60,677 bases of DNA from Hymenobacter jeongseonensis (GCF_015694725.1 NZ_JADQDQ010000016.1:1-60677); one strand, 5' to 3'; shown: positions 24,738-34,554, counted from the first letter of the stretch. Translations and numbers: made by a program. The notes: generated by a model not told the origin, from the letters alone.

Positions 24738-25010
24738 ATGCCTTCCCCCGAGCAAATTCCCACCGACCCACGCCCTGACCAAGCCAGCACCGGCGGCGAA
24801 ACCCCCACGCAAGGCGCTGACCGCGACCAAAACGCCCCCGGCAACCCCGAAGCCGGCACCACGGCCGATGGCGCCATGCCTACCAGCACCCAGGAAAATA
24901 TGGGCGACGGCGCCGGCATCCGTGGCGACTATGGCAACGCCAGCCAAACGAACGGCCTAGAAGGCGGACCCGACCAACCTGAAACGGACACCGAGCTGAC
25001 CGGTTCGTAA
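24738..25010 (+). CDS. small, disordered hydrophilic protein (hypothetical)
   Basis: 90 residues, rich in Pro, Gly, Asp, Gln and Thr, with no hydrophobic stretch and net negative charge (MPSPEQIPTDPRPDQASTGG ...). No domain or signal peptide is present. It has a good ATG and a clear stop and lies divergent from the membrane-protein gene. Such stress- or spacer-type peptides are common in this group, but the assignment rests on the reading frame and composition only. Confidence 0.5.
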   Translation: MPSPEQIPTDPRPDQASTGGETPTQGADRDQNAPGNPEAGTTADGAMPTSTQENMGDGAGIRGDYGNASQTNGLEGGPDQPETDTELTGS

Positions 25011-25221
25011 GCCAGCGAAGCTGCAACGCTCCCTTTATCGTGCCGCGGTACGAAGCATTTTTATTTCCGTCACAGAAATGGTGGCGATGAAATGAGATAC
25101 GTCGGACCGCGGCATTTGCATTGCGAATGAGTGTTCTGCTTAGCAGCTCGACAGTTCTTGTTTCGCGGGGGCGGCTTGCGGCGTAATTTGCAGCGCTTAT
25201 TCGTGTTGCTAATTTCTATTA

Positions 25222-27054
25222 ATGGTCCGATTGTCCGCCGCTAGCCGTTTCCTATTTTTTCTCTTATTTATTGCCTATACTGGCCTAACCGCGCCAGTTC
25301 AGGCCCAACCGGCGGACGACGAGGACACTCCCTTGCCCCCCAAGCGCGAGCTGCGCGGCATGTGGATTGCCACCGTCGAAAACATTGATTGGCCCACCCA
25401 GCGCGGCCAAACGCCCGAACAATACCGCCGCGGCTACCTGCGCCTGCTCGATGCCGGGCAACGGGCCGGCCTCAACGCCGTGTTTGTGCAAATCCGGCCG
25501 GCTTCCGATGCCTTCTATAAATCGGATATCGAGCCCTGGAGCAAGTGGCTCACCGGCACGCAGGGCAAGGCCCCGGCCAACGGCGACGACCCCCTGCCCT
25601 TCCTCATCACCGAAGCGCACCGGCGCGGCCTGGAATTTCACGCTTGGTTCAACCCCTACCGGGCCACCATGGATTCGGTGACGGCCCGCCTGGCGGCCAA
25701 CCACCCGTACCGGCAGCACCCGCAGTGGTTTTTGCGCTACGGCGGGCAGTTGCTGTATAATCCGGGTTTGCCCGAGGTGCGCGCCCACATCACCCGCGTG
25801 ATTCTCGACGTGGTGCGGCGCTACGACATCGACGCGGTGCATTTCGATGACTATTTCTATCCGTATCCCGCAGCGGGCAAGGTTTTGCACGACGAAGCCG
25901 CTTTCCAGGAGCATAACCCCGAGGGCATTGCCAAACTGGCCGACTGGCGCCGCAACAACGTGAACGTGCTGATTCATGACCTGCACGACAGCATACAATC
26001 GGCCAAGCGCTGGGTGAAGTTCGGCATCTCGCCTTTCGGCGTCTGGATGAATAAATCGGCTAATCCGCTGGGCTCCGATACCCGCGCCGGCCAGCCGTCC
26101 TATGCCAATCTGTACGCCGATTCGCGGCTGTGGCTGGAAAAAGGCTGGATTGATTACATCGTGCCGCAGCTCTACTGGAGCACCAATTTCAAGCTCGTGC
26201 CCTACCCCATTTTGCTCGAATGGTGGACCCGCAACCACTTCGACCGCCACCTCTACATCGGGCACGGCACCTACCGCATGCTGGAAAGCACCCGCTCCGA
26301 CACCACCTGGCGCAACCCGCGCGAGCTGCCGCGCCAAATTCGCCTCAACCGTTCGTATGGCGACGAGGTAACCGGCAGCGTGTTCTTCTCGGCCAAATCT
26401 CTGCTTGCCAACCCCCTGCACACCACCGACACGCTACGTCAGGACCTCTACCGCTACTTGGCACTCGTGCCCACCATGCCGTGGATGGACGCGCTGCCGC
26501 CCCAGCCCGTGGCCAACCTGATGCTGCGCCGCCTAAGCAACTCCGTCACACTGAGCTGGCAGCCGGGCCCCGTGGCCGCCGATGGCGACGCCGCTACCTA
26601 TTACGTCCTCTACCGCTTTGGGGCCAACGAGCGGAGCACGCCCAACGACCCGCGCCGCATTCTGGCGCTGCCGCGCCCCGCGCCCGGCTTCCCGGCCACT
26701 TACGTTGATACGACCGCCGTGCCGGGCCAAGCCTACGCCTACTACGTCACGGCCGTGGACCGCCTGCATAACGAGAGCCGGCCCATGCGCGTCATCACCA
26801 ACGGCCAGCGCATGCCCGAATTAGCCCAGGGCCAGGTGCCAGCCGGCACGCCCCGCACCGCCGCGGCTGCCTCAGCTGCCGAGCCCACGGCTACGGCGTC
26901 CACGCAGCCGGGTGCGGTGGCGCCTGCGCCGCGTATCGTGCTGCAGCCTACTATTCCCGGCGAAAGCCCAGCGGGCGCCAACCAGCTAATCAAAGTCAAA
27001 ACCAAAGTAAAGGCCAAGCCGCGCGGCTTTTTCTCCCGGCTTTTTGGCCGCTAG
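25222..27054 (+). CDS. family 10-like glycosyl hydrolase (GHL10 / DUF187 type)
   Basis: A 610-residue exported protein. A signal peptide (to about residue 30, VQAQ) is followed by a TIM-barrel GHL10 domain (about 42-420). It opens with KRELRGMWIATVENIDWP and contains FVQIRPASDAFY, FHAWFNPYR and DAVHFDDYFYPYP, all typical of this family, whose substrates are often unclear (some act on peptidoglycan-like or alpha-linked sugars). A fibronectin type III-like domain lies about 430-530, followed by a Pro/Ala/Thr-rich basic tail (KVKTKVKAKPRG). It is the first of several sugar-acting genes in this region and has its own terminator. Confidence 0.88.
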   Translation: MVRLSAASRFLFFLLFIAYTGLTAPVQAQPADDEDTPLPPKRELRGMWIATVENIDWPTQRGQTPEQYRRGYLRLLDAGQRAGLNAVFVQIRPASDAFYKSDIEPWSKWLTGTQGKAPANGDDPLPFLITEAHRRGLEFHAWFNPYRATMDSVTARLAANHPYRQHPQWFLRYGGQLLYNPGLPEVRAHITRVILDVVRRYDIDAVHFDDYFYPYPAAGKVLHDEAAFQEHNPEGIAKLADWRRNNVNVLIHDLHDSIQSAKRWVKFGISPFGVWMNKSANPLGSDTRAGQPSYANLYADSRLWLEKGWIDYIVPQLYWSTNFKLVPYPILLEWWTRNHFDRHLYIGHGTYRMLESTRSDTTWRNPRELPRQIRLNRSYGDEVTGSVFFSAKSLLANPLHTTDTLRQDLYRYLALVPTMPWMDALPPQPVANLMLRRLSNSVTLSWQPGPVAADGDAATYYVLYRFGANERSTPNDPRRILALPRPAPGFPATYVDTTAVPGQAYAYYVTAVDRLHNESRPMRVITNGQRMPELAQGQVPAGTPRTAAAASAAEPTATASTQPGAVAPAPRIVLQPTIPGESPAGANQLIKVKTKVKAKPRGFFSRLFGR

Positions 27055-27074
27055 TTTTTTTTTGCAACTGGCCC

Positions 27075-27113
27075 AAAACGGCGCCTTCCGGTCGGGAAGG
27101 TGCCGTTTTTTTT
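27075..27113 (+). terminator. terminator of the GHL10 gene
   Basis: AAAACGGCGCCTTCC pairs with GGAAGGTGCCGTTTT (one wobble) and ends in eight T. Confidence 0.87.
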
Positions 27114-27261
27114 GCGCCGGGGAAGTCGATTAACCTGAACCGTTTTGCAGCAATACGCCGAGAAAACAATCTTTTTATCCAGAATCCGTACCTCCTAAAG
27201 TCGCTGGCACCGGGCCTGGGCACCGATGAAATTAACTGCAGTAGTTATCACCTCGTTATCA

Positions 27262-28911
27262 ATGACTAAAAAGATATTCACTTGGTCCATTGCCTTGCTT
27301 AGTGTGCTGCCGCTGCCCGGTCGCGCCCAAATTGGCCAGGTAGCGCCGCCGGTTGCACCGAAGCCGGAGGTGGCGGCCGCACCGGCTGTTCCGGCCTCGC
27401 CCCGGCAGCTGTTTCCGGGCCTATTTGAGGCGGTGCAGCTGGGCCGCATTTTTGCCGATAACAAAACATTTGTTGATGCCGCGCCCCGGCAGCGGCCGGC
27501 CACCATTCTGGCGGCTTGGAACCGCGAAAAAAAACAACCCGGCTTCAAGCTAAAAGCCTTTGTGGAAACCCACTTCGACCTGCCTACGGATAGCGCAACG
27601 ACCTTCCGCAGCAACGTAGCGGCCGGCCTGCGCCACCACCTCGACACCCTATGGACCGTGCTGGCCCGGCCCGCCGCCCCTCCCGCTAGCCCCGACGATT
27701 CGCTGGCTGCCTACCGCTCCTTGCTGCCGTTGCCCAAGCCCTACATCGTGCCCGGTGGGCGTTTCCGTGAAGTGTATTATTGGGATTCCTACTTCACGAT
27801 GCTGGGCCTAGCCGAAGCTGGCAAGAACGAGCTGCTGAACAACCTCACCGACAACTTCGCCTTCCTGATAAACCGCTACGGCTTCGTGCCCAACGGCAAC
27901 CGCAGCTACTACCTCACCCGCTCGCAGCCGCCGTTTTTTGCTAGCATGGTGGCCTTGGTGGCCAAGGACCAGGGCAACGGCGTGCTGCTGCGCTACCGCG
28001 CGGCACTGGAGCGCGAATACCGCTACTGGATGCTGGGAGCCGAGAAACTGGCGCCCGGCACGGCCGCCCACCGGGTGGTGCGCCTGCCCGGCGGCGCGGT
28101 CCTGAACCGCTACTGGGACGAGAGCGCGCAGCCCCGCGAAGAGTCGTATGCCGAAGACGTGGCCGCCGCCAAGCGCAGCAAGCAGCCGCCCGCGCAGTTC
28201 TACCGCAACGTGCGGGCGGCTGCCGCTTCGGGCTGGGACTTCAGCAGCCGCTGGTTTCAGGCCGGGGGCGGACTGCCCACCATTCAAACCACCGATTTGG
28301 TGCCCGTGGACCTCAACTGCCTGCTGTACCAGCTGGAGCAAACCCTGGCCGAAGCCTGCCAAGCGGCCGGCCAGCCGGCACAGGCCCGCAGCTACGCCAC
28401 CAAGGCCAGCCGCCGCAAAGCCGCACTCCTGGCCCTGAGCTGGGACCCGAAGGTGGGCTGGTTTCAGGACTACAACTGGCAGCGGCGGCAGCGCTCGCCG
28501 GTGCGCACCTTGGCGGGCATGTTTCCGCTGGCGTTTGGCTTGGCCACACCTGCCCAAGCCAGCCGGGTGGCGACCAACCTGAAAGCCAATTTCCTGAAAC
28601 CCGGTGGCCTGGCCACAACCCTAAGCACAACCGGCCAGCAGTGGGACGCGCCCAACGGCTGGGCGCCGTTGCAGTACTTGGCCATTGACGGGCTGCGGCG
28701 CTACGACCGGCGGCCGCTGGCCGATACCATCGCGCTGCGCTGGGTGCGGCTGAACCGCCGCGTGTTCACCCAAACCGGCAAGTTGCTGGAAAAATACGAC
28801 GTGGTGGCCCCCAGCCGGCCGGCCGGGGGCGGCGAGTACCCCCTCCAGGACGGATTTGGGTGGACCAACGGTGTGCTGCTGCGACTGCTGGAATGGTATA
28901 AGTTGAACTGA
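27262..28911 (+). CDS. treA: periplasmic trehalase (GH37)
   Basis: Hydrolyses trehalose to two glucose units in the periplasm. It has 549 residues from the ATG at 27262, which gives a clean signal peptide (MTKKIFTWSIALLSVLP ... GRAQ). A start at 27226 is possible. Both GH37 signature regions are present: PGGRFREVYYWDSYF near 175 and QWDAPNGWAPLQYLAIDGL near 470, the first carrying substrate-binding Arg and Trp-Asp residues. It sits between two other sugar genes. Confidence 0.93.
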   Translation: MTKKIFTWSIALLSVLPLPGRAQIGQVAPPVAPKPEVAAAPAVPASPRQLFPGLFEAVQLGRIFADNKTFVDAAPRQRPATILAAWNREKKQPGFKLKAFVETHFDLPTDSATTFRSNVAAGLRHHLDTLWTVLARPAAPPASPDDSLAAYRSLLPLPKPYIVPGGRFREVYYWDSYFTMLGLAEAGKNELLNNLTDNFAFLINRYGFVPNGNRSYYLTRSQPPFFASMVALVAKDQGNGVLLRYRAALEREYRYWMLGAEKLAPGTAAHRVVRLPGGAVLNRYWDESAQPREESYAEDVAAAKRSKQPPAQFYRNVRAAAASGWDFSSRWFQAGGGLPTIQTTDLVPVDLNCLLYQLEQTLAEACQAAGQPAQARSYATKASRRKAALLALSWDPKVGWFQDYNWQRRQRSPVRTLAGMFPLAFGLATPAQASRVATNLKANFLKPGGLATTLSTTGQQWDAPNGWAPLQYLAIDGLRRYDRRPLADTIALRWVRLNRRVFTQTGKLLEKYDVVAPSRPAGGGEYPLQDGFGWTNGVLLRLLEWYKLN

Positions 28912-28994
28912 GGGCGCCCACGCCCATTTGGCAGCTTTGATTCCGGGACGGGTTTCGCCAACTTTCGGCCCGCATTCACCAGCCCCTGCTTCCC

Positions 28995-30929
28995 ATGGTT
29001 TCTCCCCTTGCCACCTTGCCCGCCACGGCCGGCGCTCGGCTGCCCGTCAGCATCTACGCCGATTCGGATGCTGCTTCCGCCGCCGTTGCCGCGCAAATTG
29101 CCGACCTGATACGGGCCCGCGCGGAAGAAGCCAAGACGTGTGTGCTGGGCCTGGCCACCGGCTCCTCGCCCACTCGCGTGTACGAGGAGTTGGTGCGGCT
29201 GCACCGCGAAGAAGGCTTGAGCTTCCAGAACGTGGTCAGCTTCAATCTGGACGAGTACTACCCTATGGCGCCGGATTCGTTGCAGAGCTACGTGCGCTTT
29301 ATGCGCGAGTACCTGTTCGACCACGTCGACATTCGGCCCGAAAACGTGCACATTCCCGATGGCACCGTGCCGCCGGAGCAGGTGGGCGCGTTTTGCCAGC
29401 GCTACGAAGCGCAAATTCAGGAGGCCGGCGGCATCGACTTGCAATTGCTCGGCATCGGCCGCACGGGCCACATCGGGTTCAATGAGCCGGGCTCCGGGCC
29501 GGCATCGCGCACGCGCCTCATCACCTTAGACCACGTGACGCGCACCGACGCGGCTTCCGATTTCTACGGCGAAGAAAACGTGCCCCGCCGCGCCCTCACC
29601 ATGGGCGTGGGCACCATTCTGGAAGCCCGCCACATCGTGCTCTTGGCCTGGGGCGAGGGCAAAGCCGCCGTGGTGAAGCGCATGGTGGAGGGCGATGTTA
29701 CCGACAACGTGCCGGCCACGTACCTGCAACGCCATCCCGCCGTGCAGGTGGTGCTGGACGAAGCCGCCGGCGCCGACCTCACGCCCCGCAAAACGCCTTG
29801 GCTGCTGGGCCTGCCCTGCCTCTGGCACGACGCCGCGCTGGTGCGCAAAGCCGTGACCTGGCTGGCCCGCACCGTGAGCAAGCCCGTGCTCAAGCTGATG
29901 GAAGAGGACTACAACGAAAACGGACTCTCGGAGCTACTGGCGCAGTCGGGGCCGGCCTACGACATCAACATTCGGGTGTTCAATGAGCTGCAGCACACCA
30001 TCACGGGGTGGCCGGGCGGCAAGCCGAATGCCGACGACACCTACCGGCCCGAGCGGGCGGCGCCGTTTCCGAAACGGGTGCTCATCTTCAGCCCGCACCC
30101 CGACGACGATGTGATATCGATGGGCGGCACGCTGCTGCGGCTGGTCGACCAGGGCCACGAAGTGCACGTGGCCTACCAAACCTCGGGCAACATCGCGGTA
30201 TTCGATGACGAAGCCATTCGCTTCGCGGAGTTCGTGGCCGATTACGACCACGCCTTCGGGCTGCCCACCAACGAGCCTGCTGATAACCTTTACCACCGGG
30301 TTTCGGATTTTCTCAAAAACAAGCGGCCCGGGCAAGTCGATTCGGCCGAAGTGCAGCAGATAAAAGGTCTTATCCGGCGCGGCGAAGCCAAAAGTGCTTG
30401 CCGCCTAGCCGGCATTCCCGAGGCCAACGCGCACTTTCTGGATTTGCCTTTTTACGAAACCGGCCGGGTGCGCAAAAAACCGCTGGGCGACGAGGACATT
30501 CGCCTCACCATGGAGTTGATGAACCGGATTCAGCCTCACCAGATTTACGCGGCCGGCGACCTGAGCGACCCGCACGGCACGCACCGCGTGTGCCTGGCGG
30601 CCGTTTTTCAGTCCATTCAGCAACTCCGCGACTCCGGTACGCCGTGGCTGGATGACTGCTGGGTATGGCTGTACCGCGGCGCCTGGCAGGAGTGGGATAT
30701 CGACCAGATTGAGATGGCCGTGCCGCTCTCGCCGCAGGAGCTCACGCGCAAGCGCCGCGCCATTTTCAAGCACCAGTCGCAGAAGGACCGGCCCCTGTTT
30801 CCCGGCGCCGACCAGCGAGAGTTCTGGCAGCGCAGCGAAACCCGCAACCGCACCACCGCCAAGCTGTATGATGCGCTGGGCCTGCCGGAGTATGAGGGCA
30901 TAGAGGCCTTTGTGCGGTGGCAGTTTTGA
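28995..30929 (+). CDS. nagB: glucosamine-6-phosphate deaminase fused to a PIG-L/LmbE-like deacetylase domain
   Basis: A 644-residue fusion. The N-terminal half (about 15-270) is NagB, turning glucosamine-6-phosphate into fructose-6-phosphate and ammonia. CVLGLATGSSPTRVYEEL, the catalytic FNLDEYY and LGIGRTGHIGFNEPGS are intact. The C-terminal half (about 355-640) begins VLIFSPHPDDDVISMGGTLLRL, the metal-binding HPDD motif of PIG-L/LmbE N-deacetylases. The same two-domain form occurs in other Bacteroidota and would join deacetylation and deamination of GlcNAc-type sugars (inference). The next genes are anmK and a NagX-like gene. Confidence 0.93.
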   Translation: MVSPLATLPATAGARLPVSIYADSDAASAAVAAQIADLIRARAEEAKTCVLGLATGSSPTRVYEELVRLHREEGLSFQNVVSFNLDEYYPMAPDSLQSYVRFMREYLFDHVDIRPENVHIPDGTVPPEQVGAFCQRYEAQIQEAGGIDLQLLGIGRTGHIGFNEPGSGPASRTRLITLDHVTRTDAASDFYGEENVPRRALTMGVGTILEARHIVLLAWGEGKAAVVKRMVEGDVTDNVPATYLQRHPAVQVVLDEAAGADLTPRKTPWLLGLPCLWHDAALVRKAVTWLARTVSKPVLKLMEEDYNENGLSELLAQSGPAYDINIRVFNELQHTITGWPGGKPNADDTYRPERAAPFPKRVLIFSPHPDDDVISMGGTLLRLVDQGHEVHVAYQTSGNIAVFDDEAIRFAEFVADYDHAFGLPTNEPADNLYHRVSDFLKNKRPGQVDSAEVQQIKGLIRRGEAKSACRLAGIPEANAHFLDLPFYETGRVRKKPLGDEDIRLTMELMNRIQPHQIYAAGDLSDPHGTHRVCLAAVFQSIQQLRDSGTPWLDDCWVWLYRGAWQEWDIDQIEMAVPLSPQELTRKRRAIFKHQSQKDRPLFPGADQREFWQRSETRNRTTAKLYDALGLPEYEGIEAFVRWQF

Positions 30930-30945
30930 GGTGGTGAACATCAAG

Positions 30946-31146
30946 CTCCCCTCCTCAGCTGAGGAGGGGATGCCAAGCCGCAGGCTTGGCTGGGGTGGTT
31001 GAACTCGTTGAACGATACCTGAACAACCGCCTCCAAAGACGCTTCAATGAGTACGCCACAATCCCCCGGTCCCGGTCGTTCAACGAGTTCAACCACCCCC
31101 GTCCGAGCCTGCGGCTCGAACGTCCCCTCCTCAGCTGAGGAGGGGA
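30946..31146. repeat. paired REP-like element (about 70-bp inverted arms)
   Basis: Arms at 30946-31015 and 31076-31146 are inverted copies. Each has a perfect CTCCTCAGCTGAGGAG palindrome at its outer end and a second small hairpin (CCAAGCC-GCA-GGCTTGG on the left, CGAGCC-GCA-GGCTCG on the right). The second hairpin differs between arms in a base-pair-preserving way. The inner ends both read GGTGGTTGAACTCGTTGAACGA. This is the pattern of REP pairs moved by RAYT-type transposases. It lies between nagB and anmK. Confidence 0.85.
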
Positions 31147-31169
31147 GTTTGTCATTCTATCTTGCCCCC

Positions 31170-32381
31170 ATGAACCCCCATCTCGCCCGCCTGCACCACA
31201 TTGCCAGCCAGCCCAGCCGCCGCATCATCGGCTTGATGTCGGGCACTTCGCTTGATGGGCTCGACGTTGCCTTGTGCCGGCTCACGGGGCATGGCCCCGG
31301 CACGCAACTGGAGCTGGAGCAGTTCCGCACTGTGCCGTATGGCGAGGACACGCGCGCCCGCATCCGCACCGTGTTTGCCCGGGAGCAGGTCAGTTTGGAA
31401 TACCTCACCTTGCTCAATCCCTGGCTGGGCAGCCTGCACGCGACGCTGGTGCTGGACTGCTTGCGCACGTGGCAAATACGTCCCGACGAAGTAGACCTGA
31501 TAGCCAGCCACGGCCAAACCGTGTATCACGCGCCGCAGCACCAGCACCAACGCATCGAATTTCCTCACAATGCCACCCTGCAGCTCGGCGACGGCGACCA
31601 TGTTGCCGTTGGCACGGGCATTATCACCCTCAGTGACTTCCGCCAGAAACACGTGGCTGCCGGCGGCGAAGGGGCCCCACTGGCTGCTTACGGCGACTTT
31701 TTGCTGCTGAGCAGCCCCGACGAGGAACGGCTGCTGCTCAACCTGGGCGGCATTGCCAATTTCACTTACCTGCCCCGCGCCGGCGGCGACACCCGCACAG
31801 CCTTCAGCACCGATACCGGGCCGGGCAACACCTTGCTCGACGCTACGGTGCGCATTTACCGCCCGGGCCTGCAGTACGACGAGGACGGCCGGCTGGCAGC
31901 CGCTGGCCGGGTGCACCAAGGGCTACTATCGGCGTTGCTGGGCCATGATTTTTTCGTGGCACCGCTGCCCAAAACCACTGGACCCGAGTTGTTCAGCCCC
32001 GATTACCTGACCGACGCACAGGAGCGTAGCGGCACGCTGAGCCTGAGCCTGGAAGACACGCTGGCCACGCTGGCCGAGTTCAGCGCCATGGGCGTGGCGC
32101 GGGCCGTGGAGGCCGCTTTTGCCGAGCGGCTGGCGCCCACAGCTATTTACGTCAGTGGCGGCGGGGCGCGCAATCCGGTGTTGCTGGCGGCGCTCAAACG
32201 CCACCTGTCGCACGCCCACTTCGCCCCCACCGACGTCCTGGGCGTGCCGGGCGATGCGAAGGAAGCCATCCTGTTTGCGGTGCTGGCCAACGAGGCGGTG
32301 GCGGGCCAACCCATAGCCATTGGGGCGGGGCGGCAACGCGTGCCGGCCGTGAGTTTAGGCAAAATCTCCCTGCCCGGATAA
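31170..32381 (+). CDS. anmK: anhydro-N-acetylmuramic acid kinase
   Basis: Opens the 1,6-anhydro ring of anhydro-MurNAc and phosphorylates it to MurNAc-6-phosphate, a step in peptidoglycan recycling. It has 403 residues. The ATP-binding N-terminus IIGLMSGTSLDGLDVALC, then SHGQTVYHAP, LNLGGIANFTYLP, DTGPGN and YVSGGGARNP all match the family. The ATG at 31170 is chosen; frames extending upstream into the REP element (from 31047) are artefacts. It is 94 bases before the NagX-like gene. Confidence 0.95.
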   Translation: MNPHLARLHHIASQPSRRIIGLMSGTSLDGLDVALCRLTGHGPGTQLELEQFRTVPYGEDTRARIRTVFAREQVSLEYLTLLNPWLGSLHATLVLDCLRTWQIRPDEVDLIASHGQTVYHAPQHQHQRIEFPHNATLQLGDGDHVAVGTGIITLSDFRQKHVAAGGEGAPLAAYGDFLLLSSPDEERLLLNLGGIANFTYLPRAGGDTRTAFSTDTGPGNTLLDATVRIYRPGLQYDEDGRLAAAGRVHQGLLSALLGHDFFVAPLPKTTGPELFSPDYLTDAQERSGTLSLSLEDTLATLAEFSAMGVARAVEAAFAERLAPTAIYVSGGGARNPVLLAALKRHLSHAHFAPTDVLGVPGDAKEAILFAVLANEAVAGQPIAIGAGRQRVPAVSLGKISLPG

Positions 32382-32474
32382 TCGGATTAGCCGGCTCCTG
32401 TACGCGAAGAAATAACGACCTTAGCCAGCACAGTTGCTTGTACTGGGCCATCGGCCCACCGTTTTCACCATCCC

Positions 32475-33662
32475 ATGCCAAACACGACCCGCCTCGCCAG
32501 CGCCCAGCGCGCCGAATCGCAGCCCAGCTCGGACGCCACTTCCGGACCCGGACGCCTCGTCTCGCTCGATGTTTTTCGGGGCCTCACCGTGATGGCCATG
32601 ATTCTGGTGAACAACCCCGGCGATTGGAGCCACATTTACCCGCCTTTCGAGCACGCAGCATGGAACGGCTGCACGCCCACGGACCTCATTTTCCCGTTTT
32701 TTCTGTTCATCGTGGGCGTTAGTCTGGTGTATGCCCTGGACGGCCAGAAGCAACTGGGCGGCTCCCAAAGCGCCGTGCTGGGGCGGGTGTTGCGGCGCGC
32801 GGCCGTGCTTTTTGGGCTGGGCCTGTTTCTGGCGCTGTACCCCAAGTTTGACTTCTCCACAGTGCGGATTCCGGGGGTATTGCAGCGCATTGCGCTGGTG
32901 TTTTTGGGGTGCAGCGTTATCTTCTTGAAAACCAGCTGGCGCACGCAGCTCGGGCTATTGGCTGCCTTTTTGGTGGGCTACGCGGTGCTGCTGCAGCTTG
33001 TGCCGGTGCCTGGTTTCGGGCCTGCCAATCTGGAGCCCGCCACCAACCTTGGTGCTTGGCTCGACCGCCTGCTGTTAGGCGAAGCGCACCTCTGGAATCA
33101 AAGCAAAACCTGGGACCCCGAAGGCCTGCTGGGTACTTTGCCAGCCCTGGGCACCGGGCTGCTGGGCGTGCTCACCGCCCAATGGCTGCGGCGCCCGAAC
33201 CAGGAGCCCGCCGCCAAAGTCGCGTGGCTGTTCGTGGCCGCGGGGGCAGTTACCATCCTGGGCCTGCTGTGGGAGCCGTGGTTTCCCATCAACAAAGCCC
33301 TGTGGACCAGCTCGTATGTCCTATACACGGGCGGCCTGGCAATGGCGGGCCTAGCCGCGCTCTATTGGGTTTGCGACGTGCAAGGCCACCGCGGCTGGAC
33401 GCGCCCGGCGGTGGTGTACGGGGTCAATGCCATTCTGGTATTCAGTTTGTCGGTGGTATTGTCGCGCACGTTCGCACTTTTTAAGCTGCCGGGGCCGGGC
33501 GGCAACACGCTGGGCCTGAAGGACTGGCTTTACCAGTGGGGCATCGCGCCTTTTTTCACCGACCCCCGTGCCGCTTCGCTGGCGGGAGCGGTGGTGTTGG
33601 TGCTTATCTGGCTGGGCGTATTGAGCTGGATGTACAAAAAAGGCCTCGTGCTGAAAGTCTGA
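32475..33662 (+). CDS. NagX-like transmembrane acyltransferase (HGSNAT / DUF5009 family)
   Basis: A 395-residue inner-membrane protein with about ten hydrophobic spans. It opens with RLVSLDVFRGLTVMAMILVNNPGDW and has PTDLIFPFFLFIVGVSL, the signature of the heparan-alpha-glucosaminide N-acetyltransferase/NagX group, which transfers acetyl across the membrane to amino sugars. The end is MYKKGLVLKV. Its position after nagB and anmK supports a role in amino-sugar salvage. That role is inferred. Confidence 0.87.
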   Translation: MPNTTRLASAQRAESQPSSDATSGPGRLVSLDVFRGLTVMAMILVNNPGDWSHIYPPFEHAAWNGCTPTDLIFPFFLFIVGVSLVYALDGQKQLGGSQSAVLGRVLRRAAVLFGLGLFLALYPKFDFSTVRIPGVLQRIALVFLGCSVIFLKTSWRTQLGLLAAFLVGYAVLLQLVPVPGFGPANLEPATNLGAWLDRLLLGEAHLWNQSKTWDPEGLLGTLPALGTGLLGVLTAQWLRRPNQEPAAKVAWLFVAAGAVTILGLLWEPWFPINKALWTSSYVLYTGGLAMAGLAALYWVCDVQGHRGWTRPAVVYGVNAILVFSLSVVLSRTFALFKLPGPGGNTLGLKDWLYQWGIAPFFTDPRAASLAGAVVLVLIWLGVLSWMYKKGLVLKV

Positions 33663-33739
33663 ACCCATATCCGGCCGCTATGCCCGCCGGTCTATACATT
33701 TACCACCCAATGCCACTTAGCACTTCTTCCCGGTTAGCT

Positions 33740-34495
33740 ATGCGCCTTTTCCTTCTACCGTTCCTGGGGCTTTTCACGGCCCAGCTATCTCAGGCACAAG
33801 ACCTGACCAGCCGGGGCCTGATGACACCCAGCCGGCTCCTTCCCTCGGGCCAAGAAGCGGGAGGCCAACCCTACCAGAGCCCACATACAGCCCAGCCAGC
33901 GCGTAATTCGTCCGCCGGCCCCACGACCCTAACCGACCCGTCATCCTCCCACATGCTGCCGTATTGGACGCGGGGCACGGTGCTGCCCTACTCCGGGCCC
34001 GCAGAGCACCCCTGGCTCAAATACGACCTCGTGTTTAATAAACTCGTGTCCCGTTTGCCGTCCGGCGAGTCCAGTCAGGTTGACTTGGATAACATCAAGG
34101 AATTCAGCTTGGGCGATTCGCTGCTCAGGACCCAGCGCACCTACCGCCGCTACCTCAATGCCCGCATTGAGAACCCGGCCCTTCGGTTGGCGTTCTTTGA
34201 AGTGCGGTACGATGCCGGACGGGCGGCCCTGCTCTGCCGCCGGTCGGTGAGCGAGGTTTCCGACAATTCACAGCGGGGCCGCAATTCGGCGTTGCGCCAG
34301 CGCGTGGTCACCACGTATTTCATCAAAACCCCGGATAATAACCTGGCCCTCGTTACTCTAGCCGAGCCGGCAGTACTGGCCGCCCTGGGCCCAACCCATG
34401 CCGCGCCCATGGCCGCGTACATTCACCGGAAACGCCTGAAGCTGACCGACGAAGCCGATGTAGTTGAACTACTGGCCTATTACGACACCCTGTAG
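33740..34495 (+). CDS. exported hypothetical protein
   Basis: 251 residues from the ATG at 33740, which gives a typical signal peptide (MRLFLLPFLGLFTAQLSQAQ). Earlier in-frame starts (33680, 33710) add an unlikely N-terminus. Its middle carries YWTRGTVLPYSGPAEHPWLKYDLVFNK and a motif with QVDLDNIKEFSL. No family was recognised, and it has no transmembrane helix after the signal. It lies between the NagX-like gene and proC. Confidence 0.68.
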   Translation: MRLFLLPFLGLFTAQLSQAQDLTSRGLMTPSRLLPSGQEAGGQPYQSPHTAQPARNSSAGPTTLTDPSSSHMLPYWTRGTVLPYSGPAEHPWLKYDLVFNKLVSRLPSGESSQVDLDNIKEFSLGDSLLRTQRTYRRYLNARIENPALRLAFFEVRYDAGRAALLCRRSVSEVSDNSQRGRNSALRQRVVTTYFIKTPDNNLALVTLAEPAVLAALGPTHAAPMAAYIHRKRLKLTDEADVVELLAYYDTL

Positions 34496-34510
34496 CGCCT
34501 TCTGGCCTGC

Positions 34511-34554
34511 CGATGCCACTGTGAACCGCCCAACGGCGGGATGCAGTGGCATCG
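34511..34554. repeat. nested hairpin after the exported-protein gene
   Basis: CGATGCCACTG/CAGTGGCATCG encloses a second stem CCGCC/GGCGG. No T-run follows, so it may be a weak terminator or a REP-like fold. It sits in the gap between 34495 and 34674. Confidence 0.5.

Noticed and set aside
24587..24919. N-terminal extension of the membrane protein to 24919
   Set aside because: It overlaps the opposing small gene and has Cys/Trp/Pro-rich, non-protein-like sequence; GTG 24586 fits the motif.
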